From positions 1-64,000 of the forward strand of contig CAJULZ010000001.1 in assembly GCA_910587205.1 (NCBI GenBank): DNA of 64,000 bases, written 5' to 3'. The stretch is from an uncultured Oscillospiraceae bacterium. GTDB taxonomy: Bacteria > Bacillota > Clostridia > Oscillospirales > Oscillospiraceae. Below are positions 1-8,962 of the stretch, one piece after another. Every line of letters begins with the position of its first letter. Position 1 is the stretch's first letter. The notes beneath the pieces were generated by a model. The model saw nothing but the letters and a program-made list of their open reading frames with translations. It ran no database searches and was not told the origin of the DNA. Made by a program: the position numbers and the translations under genes.

Positions 1-242
1 CCGTGGGGTATTATGACGCGGTGCTGATGGACATCCGTATGCCCGTGATGGGCGGGTATGAGGCCACCCAGGTAATCCGTGGCCTGGACCGCCCCGACCA
101 CGACCTGCCCATCATCGCCATGACCGCCGATGCCTTCGCTGAAGATGTGAAGCGCAGCCTGGACTGCGGCATGAACGCCCATGTGGCAAAGCCAATCGAC
201 GTGCGGGAGGTCATGCGCCTGCTGGAAAAGTTCATCCGGTAG
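1..242 (+). CDS. C-terminal part of a receiver-domain protein (likely hybrid sensor kinase or response regulator)
   Basis: Only the last 79 or so residues are in the window; the gene starts before base 1. They form the second half of a response-regulator receiver domain. The phosphoacceptor aspartate lies in the stretch LMDIRMPVMGG, the conserved threonine in IIAMTADAF and the conserved lysine in HVAKPID. The protein ends about 15 residues after the lysine, so the receiver is the C-terminal domain. The ALTADAF-type stretch followed by a Met-Asn-like loop is common in receivers fused to hybrid histidine kinases, so a hybrid kinase is a fair guess. A strong terminator follows, which separates it from the flagellar operon. 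Confidence 0.8.
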   Translation, partial: VGYYDAVLMDIRMPVMGGYEATQVIRGLDRPDHDLPIIAMTADAFAEDVKRSLDCGMNAHVAKPIDVREVMRLLEKFIR

Positions 243-297
243 GCCGCCGGGGACTGGCTTTACAGCGCCCCAGCTGGTGTCAAAAATACATTTGAGT

Positions 298-333
298 GGA
301 AAATGGGCGGGCCGCTGGGCCCGCCTATTTTCC
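298..333 (+). terminator. Rho-independent terminator after the receiver-domain gene
   Basis: A 16-bp stem (GGAAAATGGGCGGGCC against GGCCCGCCTATTTTCC, with one G-U wobble) closes a GCTG loop. The A-rich and T-rich flanks make it work in either direction. It lies 56 bases after the stop of the receiver-domain gene and before the flagellar promoter. Confidence 0.8.
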
Positions 334-466
334 ATCCGGGTAGGTAATTTAAGGGAGTGCAGCCTATTATTGGAAACAAAGGACAAAGGTGTACAAAAAG
401 TCCACGCGAACAGGTTTTCGGTGAGATTTTTGAGCACTCTGAACGAAGGCAGGACTGAAAAAAAGG

Positions 467-495
467 TTGCGCTTTCCAAAACGCTGTGCTATAAT
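467..495 (+). promoter_or_regulatory. Sigma-A type promoter of the fla/che operon
   Basis: TTGCGC at 467-472 and a perfect TATAAT at 490-495 are separated by 17 bases, the optimal spacing for the housekeeping sigma factor. Transcription would start near 502 and give a leader of about 205 nt before flgB. No SigD-type element (TAAA, then GCCGATAT) is seen here, which fits an early operon that itself encodes the late sigma factor. Confidence 0.75.
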
Positions 496-501
496 AAAGT
501 G

Positions 502-707
502 CTGTGTGCAGTATGCGCAATTCCCGGATGGGAGGTCTCCTGCGCGCAGTTCAGGGAGCGGGGTGCCCCCCTCTGAGACCGGCCCCCTCCGGGTGCTGCC
601 GAAAGGGGGATTCTCCGGTTTCCCGGCATACGGGGCGGCATCAGGCCATAGTATTCATGATGTGTGCGCCGCGGGTGGGCCCGCGGTGGATTTTGGGAGG
701 GACAGAA
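502..707 (+). other. Long structured 5' leader of the fla/che operon
   Basis: This is the untranslated stretch between the predicted transcription start and flgB. It is GC-rich and has several self-complementary segments. The clearest is a perfect 7-bp hairpin at 669-686 (CCGCGGG, loop TGGG, CCCGCGG), which ends 8 bases before the flgB ribosome binding site GGGAGG (695-700). I do not recognise a known riboswitch. Bases 334-466 upstream of the promoter hold no gene that I can support. Confidence 0.45.
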
Positions 708-1106
708 ATGGACTTTTTGACGAGCAATTCCACGCTTTTGCTGGAAAAATCCATGGGATTTCTGTGGACCAAGCAGGCGGCGATCCTGGACAACATCGCC
801 AACGCGGAGACGCCCAACTATAAGGCGAAGGTAGTTACCTTCGAGGACACCATCCGGGAGAAGCTGGAGCAGGCCGCCTCCCCGGTGAAGGACGGAGAAC
901 GGGCCAAGCAGTCGGTGCGGGAAGTGCTGGAGGACGCGGAGCCCACCGTGTTCGAGGCCATGGAGCAGACCCGCATGGACGACAACGGTGTGAACGTCAC
1001 CGACCAGATGGTGGAGATGATCCGCAACGCCTACCAGCAGCAGTATGTCTACCAGGCCATCAATAAGCATTACTCCATCCTGCGCATGGCCGTGCGCGGG
1101 CAGTAA
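708..1106 (+). CDS. flgB: Flagellar basal-body rod protein FlgB
   Basis: FlgB is a proximal rod subunit of the flagellar basal body, exported by the flagellar type III system. The 132-residue protein has the rod-family N-terminus with the motif DNIANAETPNYKAK, and a C-terminal coiled region ending in QAINKHYSILRMAVRGQ. The start at 708 is chosen because GGGAGG lies 7 bases upstream; the same frame is open further upstream, but without a ribosome site. It is the first gene of the operon, in the usual order flgB-flgC-fliE-fliF. Length is normal for the family. Confidence 0.95.
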   Translation: MDFLTSNSTLLLEKSMGFLWTKQAAILDNIANAETPNYKAKVVTFEDTIREKLEQAASPVKDGERAKQSVREVLEDAEPTVFEAMEQTRMDDNGVNVTDQMVEMIRNAYQQQYVYQAINKHYSILRMAVRGQ

Positions 1107-1124
1107 TCGGGGAGGGTACATATT

Positions 1125-1598
1125 ATGGGATTCATGAATACCATTAACATTGTGGGCTCCGGCCTCACAGCGCAGCAGACCCGTTTGGACGTGATCGCGG
1201 AAAACGTGACCAACTCCCAGACCACCCGGGTAGAGGAGGGCGAGGGAGCCTATCGCCGGAAGATGGTGCGGTTCCAGGCCGTGGGCGGTCGGGACAGCTT
1301 CCGGGAAGTGATGGCCCGGGCCGCGGCAGCGGGCGGGATGGTGTCCAACAGCGGGGTGAACCCCAACGCAGGCGGCGTGATCGTCACCGATATTCTGGAG
1401 GACGACTCCCCCATGAAGATCGTCTACGACCCCACCCATCCCGACGCGGACGAGGAGGGTTACCTGGAAATGCCCAATGTGGACATGGTGAAGGAGATTG
1501 CCGACGCCATGGCGGCCACGCGGGCTTTTGCCTCCAACGTTACCGCGTTTAACACGCTGAAATCCGTCATCTCCAGCGGACTGGAGATCGGCCGGTAA
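1125..1598 (+). CDS. flgC: Flagellar basal-body rod protein FlgC
   Basis: FlgC is the second proximal rod protein and assembles on FlgB. The 157-residue product begins with the axial-protein pattern (GSGLTAQQTRLDVIAENVTN) and ends with the conserved NVDMVKEIADAMAATRAF segment and a C-terminal helix, as in all FlgC proteins. A GGGAGGG ribosome site precedes the ATG, and the gap after flgB is 18 bases, so the two are co-transcribed. No anomaly is seen. Confidence 0.96.
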   Translation: MGFMNTINIVGSGLTAQQTRLDVIAENVTNSQTTRVEEGEGAYRRKMVRFQAVGGRDSFREVMARAAAAGGMVSNSGVNPNAGGVIVTDILEDDSPMKIVYDPTHPDADEEGYLEMPNVDMVKEIADAMAATRAFASNVTAFNTLKSVISSGLEIGR

Positions 1599-1633
1599 GC
1601 GCCGCCTGACGAACAGAAAGGAGAGAAACCGCT

Positions 1634-1993
1634 ATGAGTACGCCGATGGAAGGGATCACTGGGATTCCCATGAACGCCGGCATCACGGGGATTGCCAACC
1701 CCATCCAGAAGATTGCCGCCCCCGCCTTGGCCGGCGGGGAGGAAAAGGCCACCGGCCTGGACGAGGTGAAGGACAGCGCTTTTGGCTCCGTTTTCACCAG
1801 CCTGATCCAAAACGTGAGGGACACCGACGCGGAATTTACCCAGGCACAGTACCTGCTGGCTACCGGGCAGTTGGACAACCCCGCGCAGCTCAACATTGCC
1901 GCGTATAAGAACGAGATCGCGGTAGACCTGCTGATCCAGATGCGCAACCGGGCTCTGGACGCCTATAACGAGCTGAAGAACATGAACGTGTGA
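1634..1993 (+). CDS. fliE: Flagellar hook-basal body protein FliE
   Basis: FliE joins the MS ring and export gate to the rod. The 119-residue protein has the conserved C-terminal half: FTSLIQNVRDTDAEF, the Gln-Ala-rich middle and AYKNEIAVDLLIQMRNRALDAYNE, which forms the helical pair packing on the export gate. The first 55 residues are Gly/Pro/Ile-rich and poorly conserved, as usual. AAAGGAGAG precedes the ATG. It sits between flgC and fliF in the normal order. Confidence 0.95.
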   Translation: MSTPMEGITGIPMNAGITGIANPIQKIAAPALAGGEEKATGLDEVKDSAFGSVFTSLIQNVRDTDAEFTQAQYLLATGQLDNPAQLNIAAYKNEIAVDLLIQMRNRALDAYNELKNMNV

Positions 1994-2052
1994 CGCGGGG
2001 CGTCACGGATTCCCAGAGCAGGTAAGAACGCGGAGAGCGGGGTCGATGGCAG

Positions 2053-3777
2053 TTGAATAAGGAAAAGCTGAAGGGCTATCTTGATAAGGTAAAGACGGCC
2101 CTCGGGAAAATTTCCAAAAAAATGTGGATTGTGATCGCGGCGGTGGCCGCCGTGGTCATCATCGGAATTGTCGGGATTGCCGTCTTCCTGAACAACAGGC
2201 CCTACGCCCCCCTGGTGGTGGGGGCCAACAGCGAGGAGACGGCCACGGTGCTGGACTGGCTCCAGGAGCAGGGGATCACAGATTACCGCATGGAGGGTTC
2301 GGGCACCATCACAGTGCCCGAGGGGCAGGCTCCGGCACTGAAGGCCCGGCTGCTCCAGGCGCAGTACTCCGGCACGAACGCCCCCTACAGCGGGTATTTT
2401 GAGCGGATCGGCCCCTTGTCCACCCAGACCGAGCGGAACAACGCGTGGCTTGTCACCCTCATTGAGGAGTACCAGAGCACCATCCGGCAGTTTCCCGGCG
2501 TGCGGGACGCCAGCGTGACCATCAATCTGGGCGAAGACCGGGGGTACGTGCTGGACAGCAACAACAAGGTGGAGGCGTCCGCCGGGGTCATGCTCACCAT
2601 GCAGGACGGCAAGCTGCTCAGCAACGAGCAGGCCAATGCCATCCGCAACTACATATCCCGTGGTGTGGCCGGCTTGGACGTGGAAAACGTCACCGTTGAG
2701 GACACCTTGGGCAACATCTATAACAGCTTCGGCGGCGACGAGAGCGGCAACGGCAGCGCCGCGGAGTCCTCCGCCCTGAAGCTCCAATTGGAGCAGGAGT
2801 GGAGCAACCGCATCCGCACCCAGATCATGCAGGTGCTGGCCCCCGCTTTCGGCGGCCCGGAGAACGTGAACGTGGCCGTAAACGCGGTGGTGGAGCTGGG
2901 CAACAAGGAGATTGTGGACTACGACGTCCACCTGCCCGAGTTTGCCGAGAATGGCTCCACCAACGGCGCGGGCATCATCGGCACCCGGTTCTACGCCTAT
3001 GAGTTCCTCACTGACGACCAGTCCACCGCTGGCGGCATCGTGGGCACCACCACCAACGCCGACCTGCCCACCCAGGTGGAGCAGGGGGAGGCTGTGGACG
3101 AGGTGCAGCGCATCCGCCAGGGCGAGGGGAGCGTCCAGTATGACAATCCCAAGACCCAGACCACCATGGTGATCCACTGCGGCACCCTCACCGACGTGAG
3201 CGTGGGCATCACCGTCAACTCCCGGGTCGTGGAGGACGGGGTTGTGGATGTGGCGGGTATCCGGCAGCTGGCCGCGGGCGCTTCGGGCATCATGCCTGTG
3301 GCCACCGAGGAGATGACCGCCGAGGAGTACATGACCTGGAAGATCGCGGTGCTGGCCACCCCATTCCCCGTGGAGCCCGAGCCTGAGCCCGAGCCCCCCG
3401 TACCCGGCTTCTTCGGCGTGCCCTATTGGGTGCTTATCGCTGCGGGCGCCGGCCTGCTGGTGTTTGCCATTGTACTGACCATCGTCCTGTTGGTGCGCCG
3501 GAAGAAGCGCAAGAAGCAGGAGGAGGAGCAGCGTGCCGTGGAGGAACTGCTGGCCACCGCCATGCCGGGGCAGATGGAGATCGGCCCGGACGGGCAGCCT
3601 GTGGAGGTCCAGGTGGACGAGAACGGAAACCCGGTGTCCGGGGCCAATGTCATGGACCTGCACACCGAGCGGAGTATGGAGCTGCGGCAGAGTATCCGGG
3701 ATTTTGTGGACGAGAACATGGAGGTTGCGGCCCTGCTGATCAAGAGCTGGCTAAAGGAGGATGGAGACAATGGCTGA
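2053..3777 (+). CDS. fliF: Flagellar MS-ring protein FliF
   Basis: FliF (574 residues) builds the MS ring in the inner membrane. There is a membrane helix at about residues 23-45, then the periplasmic-side ring-building motifs, a Glu-Pro repeat linker (about 440-450), a second membrane helix (about 455-480) and a cytoplasmic FliG-binding tail. The start is a TTG at 2053: no in-frame ATG lies nearby upstream, and the next one (2122) would remove the basic N-terminus. The ribosome site before it is weak, so the start is tentative. The 3' end overlaps fliG by 8 bases. Confidence 0.93.
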   Translation: MNKEKLKGYLDKVKTALGKISKKMWIVIAAVAAVVIIGIVGIAVFLNNRPYAPLVVGANSEETATVLDWLQEQGITDYRMEGSGTITVPEGQAPALKARLLQAQYSGTNAPYSGYFERIGPLSTQTERNNAWLVTLIEEYQSTIRQFPGVRDASVTINLGEDRGYVLDSNNKVEASAGVMLTMQDGKLLSNEQANAIRNYISRGVAGLDVENVTVEDTLGNIYNSFGGDESGNGSAAESSALKLQLEQEWSNRIRTQIMQVLAPAFGGPENVNVAVNAVVELGNKEIVDYDVHLPEFAENGSTNGAGIIGTRFYAYEFLTDDQSTAGGIVGTTTNADLPTQVEQGEAVDEVQRIRQGEGSVQYDNPKTQTTMVIHCGTLTDVSVGITVNSRVVEDGVVDVAGIRQLAAGASGIMPVATEEMTAEEYMTWKIAVLATPFPVEPEPEPEPPVPGFFGVPYWVLIAAGAGLLVFAIVLTIVLLVRRKKRKKQEEEQRAVEELLATAMPGQMEIGPDGQPVEVQVDENGNPVSGANVMDLHTERSMELRQSIRDFVDENMEVAALLIKSWLKEDGDNG

Positions 3778-4894
3778 CGCCGCAGTCACGGAAGCGAAAG
3801 CGGTCCCCGCCGCCGAGGCCAAAGCCCCGGCCCAGACCCCGGCAGCCGCTCCCGCGCCGAAAAAGAAGAAGGTCGGCCTGGGCGGGGTGGACATATCCAA
3901 GCTCACCGGCGCGCAGCGCGCCGCCACCGTCATCATCTCCCTGGGCGTGGAGCGGGCCTCTGCCCTTTACAAGCACATGGAGCCGGAGGACGTGGAGCAG
4001 CTCACCCTTGAGGTGGCGAAGCTGGGCTTCCTGGACTCTGAGCAGACCGAGGAAATCCTGTTTGAGTTTTACCAGCTGTGCCGCACCAACCGGGCGGTGA
4101 CGGAGGGCGGGCTGGAATACGCCCGCACGGTGCTGGAAAAAGCATACGGCGCCCAAACGGCGGAGGAGCTGCTGGGCAAGGTGACAAAGTCCCTGCAGAA
4201 CCGGAACTTCTCCTTCATGGAGAAGGCGGACGAGAAGTCGCTGTTCTCCGCCCTGCAAAACGAGCGGCCGCAGACCATCTCCCTGGTGCTGTCCTATGTG
4301 GAGCCGGACAAGGCCGCCGGCGTCATTTCCCAGCTGGACGAAAAGCGGCAGGTCCAGGTGGTGGAGAGCATGGCGAAGATCGAGAGCGTGTCCCCCACTG
4401 CCGTCAAGATCATCGAGGCGGAGATGCGCAAGAAGTTCTCCAACATTGTCACCAGCGCCAACGTGAAGGTGGGCGGCATCGATTATGTGGCCGATGTGAT
4501 GAACAACCTGGACCGCACCAGCGAGAAGAACATCTTCGACGGCTTGGCCGCCTACGACCAGGAGCTGGCCGACGAGATCCGCAAGCGGATGTTTGTGTTC
4601 GAGGATATCATTACCATGGACGACCGGTCCGTGCAGCGTTTTGTCCGGGACTGCGACCCGCGGGACATCGTGCTGGCCCTCAAGTCCACCACCGAGGACG
4701 TGGCCAAGAAGCTGCTTAGCAACATGTCCACCCGTATGGCCCAGAATATCCGAGACGACTTGGAGATCACCACCAACGTCCGCAAGAAGGACGCCGAGGA
4801 CGCCCAGCAGCGCATTGTGGATATCATCCGCGACCTGGAGGAGAAGAACGAGATCATAATCGCAAAGGGTGGAAAGGACGATATCATTGCCTAA
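3770..4894 (+). CDS. fliG: Flagellar motor switch protein FliG
   Basis: FliG is the rotor protein that takes torque from MotA and couples the MS ring to the C ring. After an Ala/Pro/Lys-rich tail of about 40 residues come the N-terminal domain (KLTGAQRAATVIISLG), the middle domain with the family signature (ERPQTISLVLSYVEP) and the C-terminal domain with the charged torque helix (DCDPRDIVLALKSTTEDV). There are two ATGs; the second (3770) is chosen because AAAGGAGG ends 9 bases upstream, while the first (3761) directly abuts it. It overlaps fliF by 8 bases, suggesting translational coupling. Confidence 0.95.
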   Translation: MADAAVTEAKAVPAAEAKAPAQTPAAAPAPKKKKVGLGGVDISKLTGAQRAATVIISLGVERASALYKHMEPEDVEQLTLEVAKLGFLDSEQTEEILFEFYQLCRTNRAVTEGGLEYARTVLEKAYGAQTAEELLGKVTKSLQNRNFSFMEKADEKSLFSALQNERPQTISLVLSYVEPDKAAGVISQLDEKRQVQVVESMAKIESVSPTAVKIIEAEMRKKFSNIVTSANVKVGGIDYVADVMNNLDRTSEKNIFDGLAAYDQELADEIRKRMFVFEDIITMDDRSVQRFVRDCDPRDIVLALKSTTEDVAKKLLSNMSTRMAQNIRDDLEITTNVRKKDAEDAQQRIVDIIRDLEEKNEIIIAKGGKDDIIA

Positions 4895-5777
4895 TATATT
4901 TAAGGTCTTTTCCAGGGCCAAAGCGGAGCCCTACCAGTTCCCCGACGCGGAGGAACTGGCAGTGGGGCCGCCGGAGGCCAGGCCGGAAGATGCGCCGCCC
5001 GCCCCGGAGGACAAAGCGCCCCCCGGCGAGGAAGCCCCGGGGTTTGACGTGCTTGTGGGGGAGCCTATGTCTGAACCCGAGCCAGAGCCGGAACCGGAAC
5101 CGGAACCCGAGGAGAACCCTATTACCTTCGCCCAGATCCAGGCAGAAGCCATCCTGGCCGAGGCGCGCCAGAATGCCGACCGCATTCTGGCCCAGGCCAG
5201 GGAGGATGCCGACCGGGAGGCGGAAAACGTATTTGCCCGGGCGCGGGAGAACGGCTATCAGGACGGCTACGCCGAGGGTATGGTCCAGGCCGCCGGGGAG
5301 GCCGCCCAACAGCGGGAGGAACAGGCCCAGCGCCAGGAGGAGGAGGTGCACCGCTTCCTGGAGCAGGCGGGGCACGCCCTGGACCGGCAGATGGATCAGA
5401 GCGTGGCCGACCTGCGGGACTTGGCTTTGGCGGTGGCGGAGAAGGTGGTATGTGTCAGCCTGAAAAGCAGCGCCGACGTGATTAGCCGGATGATCCAGAC
5501 CGCCATTGACAAGCGGAAAAAGAAGGAATGGGTGCACATTTATATTGCTGAGTGCGACGCCAAGCGGCTTACCCAGATTCCCGCGCCTCTGTCCGCCGCC
5601 CTCAGCGCCCTGTCCGACCGGGTGCGCATTATCCCTATGTCGGACGACGAGTCGGGCACCTGCATTATTGAGATGCCTGACGAGATTGTGGACGCCAGCG
5701 CCGCCACTCAGCTTAACAACCTGCGCACTATTTTGATGGATACCGCCAGCAGCGGATCGGGGATGAACCTGTTCTGA
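4887..5777 (+). CDS. fliH: Flagellar export apparatus protein FliH
   Basis: FliH binds and regulates the export ATPase FliI, forming the stalk of the export apparatus. The product of about 296 residues has an acidic N-terminus with a run of Glu-Pro pairs, a long Ala/Glu/Arg-rich coiled coil (about 75-160) with Gly-spaced helices, and the conserved C-terminal domain with DLALAVAEKVV and a VRIIPMSDDESGTCIIEMP strand region. The start is taken as TTG 4887, because GGAAAGGA lies 8 bases upstream and this repeats the 8-base overlap seen at fliF/fliG. GTG at 4869 is the alternative. Confidence 0.88.
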   Translation: MPNIFKVFSRAKAEPYQFPDAEELAVGPPEARPEDAPPAPEDKAPPGEEAPGFDVLVGEPMSEPEPEPEPEPEPEENPITFAQIQAEAILAEARQNADRILAQAREDADREAENVFARARENGYQDGYAEGMVQAAGEAAQQREEQAQRQEEEVHRFLEQAGHALDRQMDQSVADLRDLALAVAEKVVCVSLKSSADVISRMIQTAIDKRKKKEWVHIYIAECDAKRLTQIPAPLSAALSALSDRVRIIPMSDDESGTCIIEMPDEIVDASAATQLNNLRTILMDTASSGSGMNLF

Positions 5778-5868
5778 CGGGGGACCCGGGCGGAAAATCA
5801 GACAGCACATCCCCGCGCACACCTCTTGTCGGGGCAAGCGCGGAGAGCACTGGTCAAGGGAGGATGCC

Positions 5869-7179
5869 ATGCCTTCTGTTTTTCAGCAGATGACCCGACA
5901 GGTCTACAACGCAGAGCCCTATAGCCTGACGGGAAAAATTGAAAACATCGTGGGCATGTCCATTGAGGCGTCCGGCGGTCGGGCCGCCGTGGGCGACATC
6001 TGCCGCATTTACAACGGGGATTCCGGCGGACAGGTGACTGCCGAAGTGGTGGGGTTCAAGAACGACCACATCCTGCTTATGCCCTATTCGGATATGGGAG
6101 GCATCTCGGCGGGCAACTTCGTGCGCAACACGGGGCGGCAGCTCACCCTCCAGGTGGGCGAGTTCCTCAGGGGCCGTATCATCAACGCCCTGGGCCAGCC
6201 CATCGACGGCAAGGGCCCCTTTGAGGGGGGCACCTCCTACTGCGTGGGAGGCGGGTACATCAACCCCTTGCAGCGTCCCCCCATCCGGGAGCGCATCCAG
6301 TTTGGGGTGAAAGCCATCGATGGGCTGATCACCATCGGGAAGGGCCAGCGCATCGGCATATTTGCCGGTTCCGGCGTGGGCAAGTCCACCCTGATGGGGA
6401 TGATCGCGAAAAACGTCACCGCCGACATCAACGTGATCGCCCTGGTGGGCGAACGCGGGCGCGAGGTTTTGGAGTTTGTCGAGAAGGACTTGGGCCCTGA
6501 GGGCATGAAACGGTCCATTCTGGTGGTAGCCACCTCCGACCAGCCTGCGATGCTGCGGATGCGGTGCCCCAGCGTGGCCACCGGCATCGCGGAGTATTTT
6601 AGGGACCAAGGGTACGATGTGCTGCTGATGATGGACTCCCTCACCCGGTTTGCCATGGCCCAGCGGGAGATCGGCCTGGCGATTGGTGAACCGCCGGTAT
6701 CCCGGGGCTATACCCCGTCTATGTACGCGGAAATGCCCAAGCTGCTGGAGCGCAGCGGCAATTTCAGCCGGGGCTCCATCACCGGGGTATATACCGTGCT
6801 GGTGGAGGGCGACGACACCAACGAGCCCATCGCGGATACCGTGCGCGGCATTCTGGACGGGCACATCGTGCTCTCCCGGCAGCTTGCCAACTCCAACCAC
6901 TACCCCGCCATCGACGTGGGGGCCAGCATCTCCCGCCTGATGACGGAAATTGTCTCCCCGGAGCACCGGCAGTTGGCCTCACGGGTGCGGGATATCATGA
7001 GCGTATACGAAAAAAACGCCGACCTGGTAGCCATCGGGGCCTATAAGCCGGGCACCAACCGAAAGCTGGATTCTGCCATGTCCAAGATCGACGCGGTGAA
7101 CGATTTTCTTACCCAGGATGTCGACGAAGCCTTCACCTATAAACAATGCGTGGAGGAATTGGCCAAGATTCTGAAATAA
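5869..7179 (+). CDS. fliI: Flagellum-specific export ATPase FliI
   Basis: FliI is the hexameric ATPase of the flagellar type III export system and resembles the F1-ATPase beta subunit. Of its 436 residues, the Walker A motif is GIFAGSGVGKSTLMG (about 164-178). Next come the GERGREVLEFVE segment and the Walker B strand VLLMMDSLTRFAMAQREIG, followed by the PSMYAEMPKLLERSG motif typical of FliI. The length is normal. The 91-base gap after fliH is the longest so far in the operon but shows no terminator. Confidence 0.97.
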   Translation: MPSVFQQMTRQVYNAEPYSLTGKIENIVGMSIEASGGRAAVGDICRIYNGDSGGQVTAEVVGFKNDHILLMPYSDMGGISAGNFVRNTGRQLTLQVGEFLRGRIINALGQPIDGKGPFEGGTSYCVGGGYINPLQRPPIRERIQFGVKAIDGLITIGKGQRIGIFAGSGVGKSTLMGMIAKNVTADINVIALVGERGREVLEFVEKDLGPEGMKRSILVVATSDQPAMLRMRCPSVATGIAEYFRDQGYDVLLMMDSLTRFAMAQREIGLAIGEPPVSRGYTPSMYAEMPKLLERSGNFSRGSITGVYTVLVEGDDTNEPIADTVRGILDGHIVLSRQLANSNHYPAIDVGASISRLMTEIVSPEHRQLASRVRDIMSVYEKNADLVAIGAYKPGTNRKLDSAMSKIDAVNDFLTQDVDEAFTYKQCVEELAKILK

Positions 7180-7203
7180 ACTCGCCAAGGAGCGAAAAGA
7201 CAG

Positions 7204-7656
7204 ATGAAGAAATTCAAGTTCTCTTTGGATTCCGTCCTCTCGTATAAAGAACAGATTTTGGATGCTCTGAAGGGTGAGCACGCCGCCATTCTGGCCCAGG
7301 TCCGGGAACAGGAAGACGTGCTGGAGGCAGTATGGCAGGAGTACCGCGAGTGCAACGAGGAGTACCGCCAGCGCAAGGCCGAGGGAATTACCGTTATGGA
7401 CGCCATGTTTTACCAGAACGGCCTGCGGGTCCTGGAGGCGGATATACAGAGGGAGACCGACCAGCTGGAGGAGCTCAGGCGGCAGGAGGAGGCCAAGCGC
7501 CAGCAGGTGGTGGACGCCAAGATCGACACCTCCTCCCTGGAAAAGCTGAAGGACAAGAAGCTGGAGCTTTACAATAAGGCGGTGCAGAAAAGCGAGGAGG
7601 CCCTGATCGACGAGTTTGTCAGCTCCGCACGGGCCCGCGCCAATATCGGCGCATAA
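7204..7656 (+). CDS. fliJ: Flagellar export protein FliJ
   Basis: FliJ is the coiled-coil component that sits in the centre of the FliI ring and helps couple ATP hydrolysis to export. The 150-residue protein is almost wholly helical, with a Lys-Phe-rich start (MKKFKFSLDSVLSYKEQI) that is the family hallmark, followed by Glu/Arg/Gln-rich heptads. It follows fliI by 24 bases behind an AAGGAGCG ribosome site. Sequence conservation in this family is low; the assignment rests on the N-terminal motif and the position. Confidence 0.9.
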   Translation: MKKFKFSLDSVLSYKEQILDALKGEHAAILAQVREQEDVLEAVWQEYRECNEEYRQRKAEGITVMDAMFYQNGLRVLEADIQRETDQLEELRRQEEAKRQQVVDAKIDTSSLEKLKDKKLELYNKAVQKSEEALIDEFVSSARARANIGA

Positions 7657-7666
7657 AATGAGGTCT

Positions 7667-7694
7667 CCGCAAAATCGGTCTTTAGGCTTTGCGG
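7667..7694 (+). other. Small intergenic hairpin between fliJ and fliK
   Basis: A 7-bp stem (CCGCAAA at 7667-7673, TTTGCGG at 7688-7694) lies in the 144-base gap between fliJ and fliK. There is no T-tract after it, so it is not a classical terminator. It could be a processing or pausing site. This is a weak call. Confidence 0.3.
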
Positions 7695-7800
7695 GGAGAG
7701 GAGCCGCAGCGAAATGAGCGGGATTGCGGCAACGAGGTCCAAACCGGCGGCACGCCGCCGTTTGGAAATAGATATCTTAGGAAGAAAGGAGGAAAACAAG

Positions 7801-8940
7801 ATGGAACAGGCAAGCAATGTGGCTCTTTCCATGCTCCAGGCGGTGGCGTCCCAGGCGCAACTTCCCAAGACGGGCAAGGGCGACGTGGACAGCGAGTTTC
7901 AGAAGCTGATTGAAAAGGCCCAGTCCGGACAGCCGGACAGCGAGATCCAGGAGCGGCCGAAGGCGGAGAAGCCGGCCAATGCCAAGAAACCGGAGAAGGC
8001 CCCGGCCCAGAAAAAGCCCCAGGATTCCACAGAGGAGGCCGTCCAGCAGGGCGCGTATGTAGTGGTCGGCCAGATGCCCCCCGACGCGGTTGTTGAGCTC
8101 GTCACGCTGAAGACACCCGAAACAGGGGAGGCGATCGCCATCGGTATGGTGGAGGGCTGGAACGGCCAGATCTCGGCCAGTGCGGTCGGCCCGGAGGAGA
8201 TTGCCGGGGAGACCGGATGGACCGGCGCCCAGCCCCTGGACGTTTCCGACCCCAAGGCGGACGTGATCCTGGAGGCCACGGCACCCGGCGCGGATAACAG
8301 CCCCGCGGCTATGCTGGAAAAGGTGGTTGCCGGGCAGACCGGGCAGGAGATCCAGCCGGAGACGGGCGAACCCCAGCCCCAGCAGCAGGAGGACGGCGCC
8401 CCGGAGATGGAGCTTCTTGACGTGGAGCAGGCCCCCCAGCGTATTTTCCACGATGTGGAGGCTGCGCCGGTGAAAGTGGGCGAGGTGTACGACGCCCAGC
8501 AGACGGAGGGACCCAACGTGGTCAAGCAGCTGGACGCCCAGATCAATCAGGCCATGCAGGACGGCGAATCCCTGGTGCGCATTCAGCTCACCCCGGAAAA
8601 CCTGGGCAGCGTGACGGTGGAGATCACCCGCAGCGCGGAGGGTCTGATCCGGGTGGCCCTCGGCGCCCACAGCGCGGAGACCCGTGGGCTGTTGGAGCGG
8701 CACGCAGGCGACCTGCAGGGGATGCTCAGCAGTCGGGGGCAGGAGGTTCAGGTGGATGTCCAGCGTCAGGCAGAGAGCCAGCAGAACCAGAACCAGCAGC
8801 ACAGCTATGACGGGCACAACGGCCACGCCCAGGACGGCCAGGAGCGCCGCCAGCAGCGCCGGGAACACACCAGCAGCCCCCAGGATTTCATGCAGCAGCT
8901 GCGCTTGGGGCTGATCCCCATGGACGGGGAAGACATTTGA
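7801..8940 (+). CDS. fliK: Flagellar hook-length control protein FliK
   Basis: FliK measures hook length and then switches export specificity through FlhB. The 379-residue protein has the typical build: a long, low-complexity Gln/Pro/Glu-rich ruler part (about 30-245) and a C-terminal switch domain with the conserved LVRIQLTPENLGSVTVEI segment followed by SAETRGLLERHAGDL. A Gln/His-rich tail closes it. The start is set at 7801, where AAAGGAGG lies 8 bases upstream; the frame is open a little further up without a ribosome site. It sits right before flgD, as expected. Confidence 0.92.
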   Translation: MEQASNVALSMLQAVASQAQLPKTGKGDVDSEFQKLIEKAQSGQPDSEIQERPKAEKPANAKKPEKAPAQKKPQDSTEEAVQQGAYVVVGQMPPDAVVELVTLKTPETGEAIAIGMVEGWNGQISASAVGPEEIAGETGWTGAQPLDVSDPKADVILEATAPGADNSPAAMLEKVVAGQTGQEIQPETGEPQPQQQEDGAPEMELLDVEQAPQRIFHDVEAAPVKVGEVYDAQQTEGPNVVKQLDAQINQAMQDGESLVRIQLTPENLGSVTVEITRSAEGLIRVALGAHSAETRGLLERHAGDLQGMLSSRGQEVQVDVQRQAESQQNQNQQHSYDGHNGHAQDGQERRQQRREHTSSPQDFMQQLRLGLIPMDGEDI

Positions 8941-8962
8941 CACAGAAAGGAGCGCATCCCAC

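Noticed and set aside
502..707. A c-di-GMP (GEMM) riboswitch in the flgB leader
   Set aside because: I could not find the conserved tetraloop, receptor and internal-loop bases of the GEMM-I or GEMM-II classes.
1963..3663. A minus-strand open frame of 566 codons opposite fliF
   Set aside because: It mirrors the conserved fliF gene; composition is that of an antisense shadow.
5083..5120. A Glu-Pro coding tandem repeat in fliH as a phase-variable tract
   Set aside because: The repeat unit is six bases, so slippage would not shift the frame, and similar Glu-Pro linkers occur in fliF and elsewhere here as ordinary linkers.
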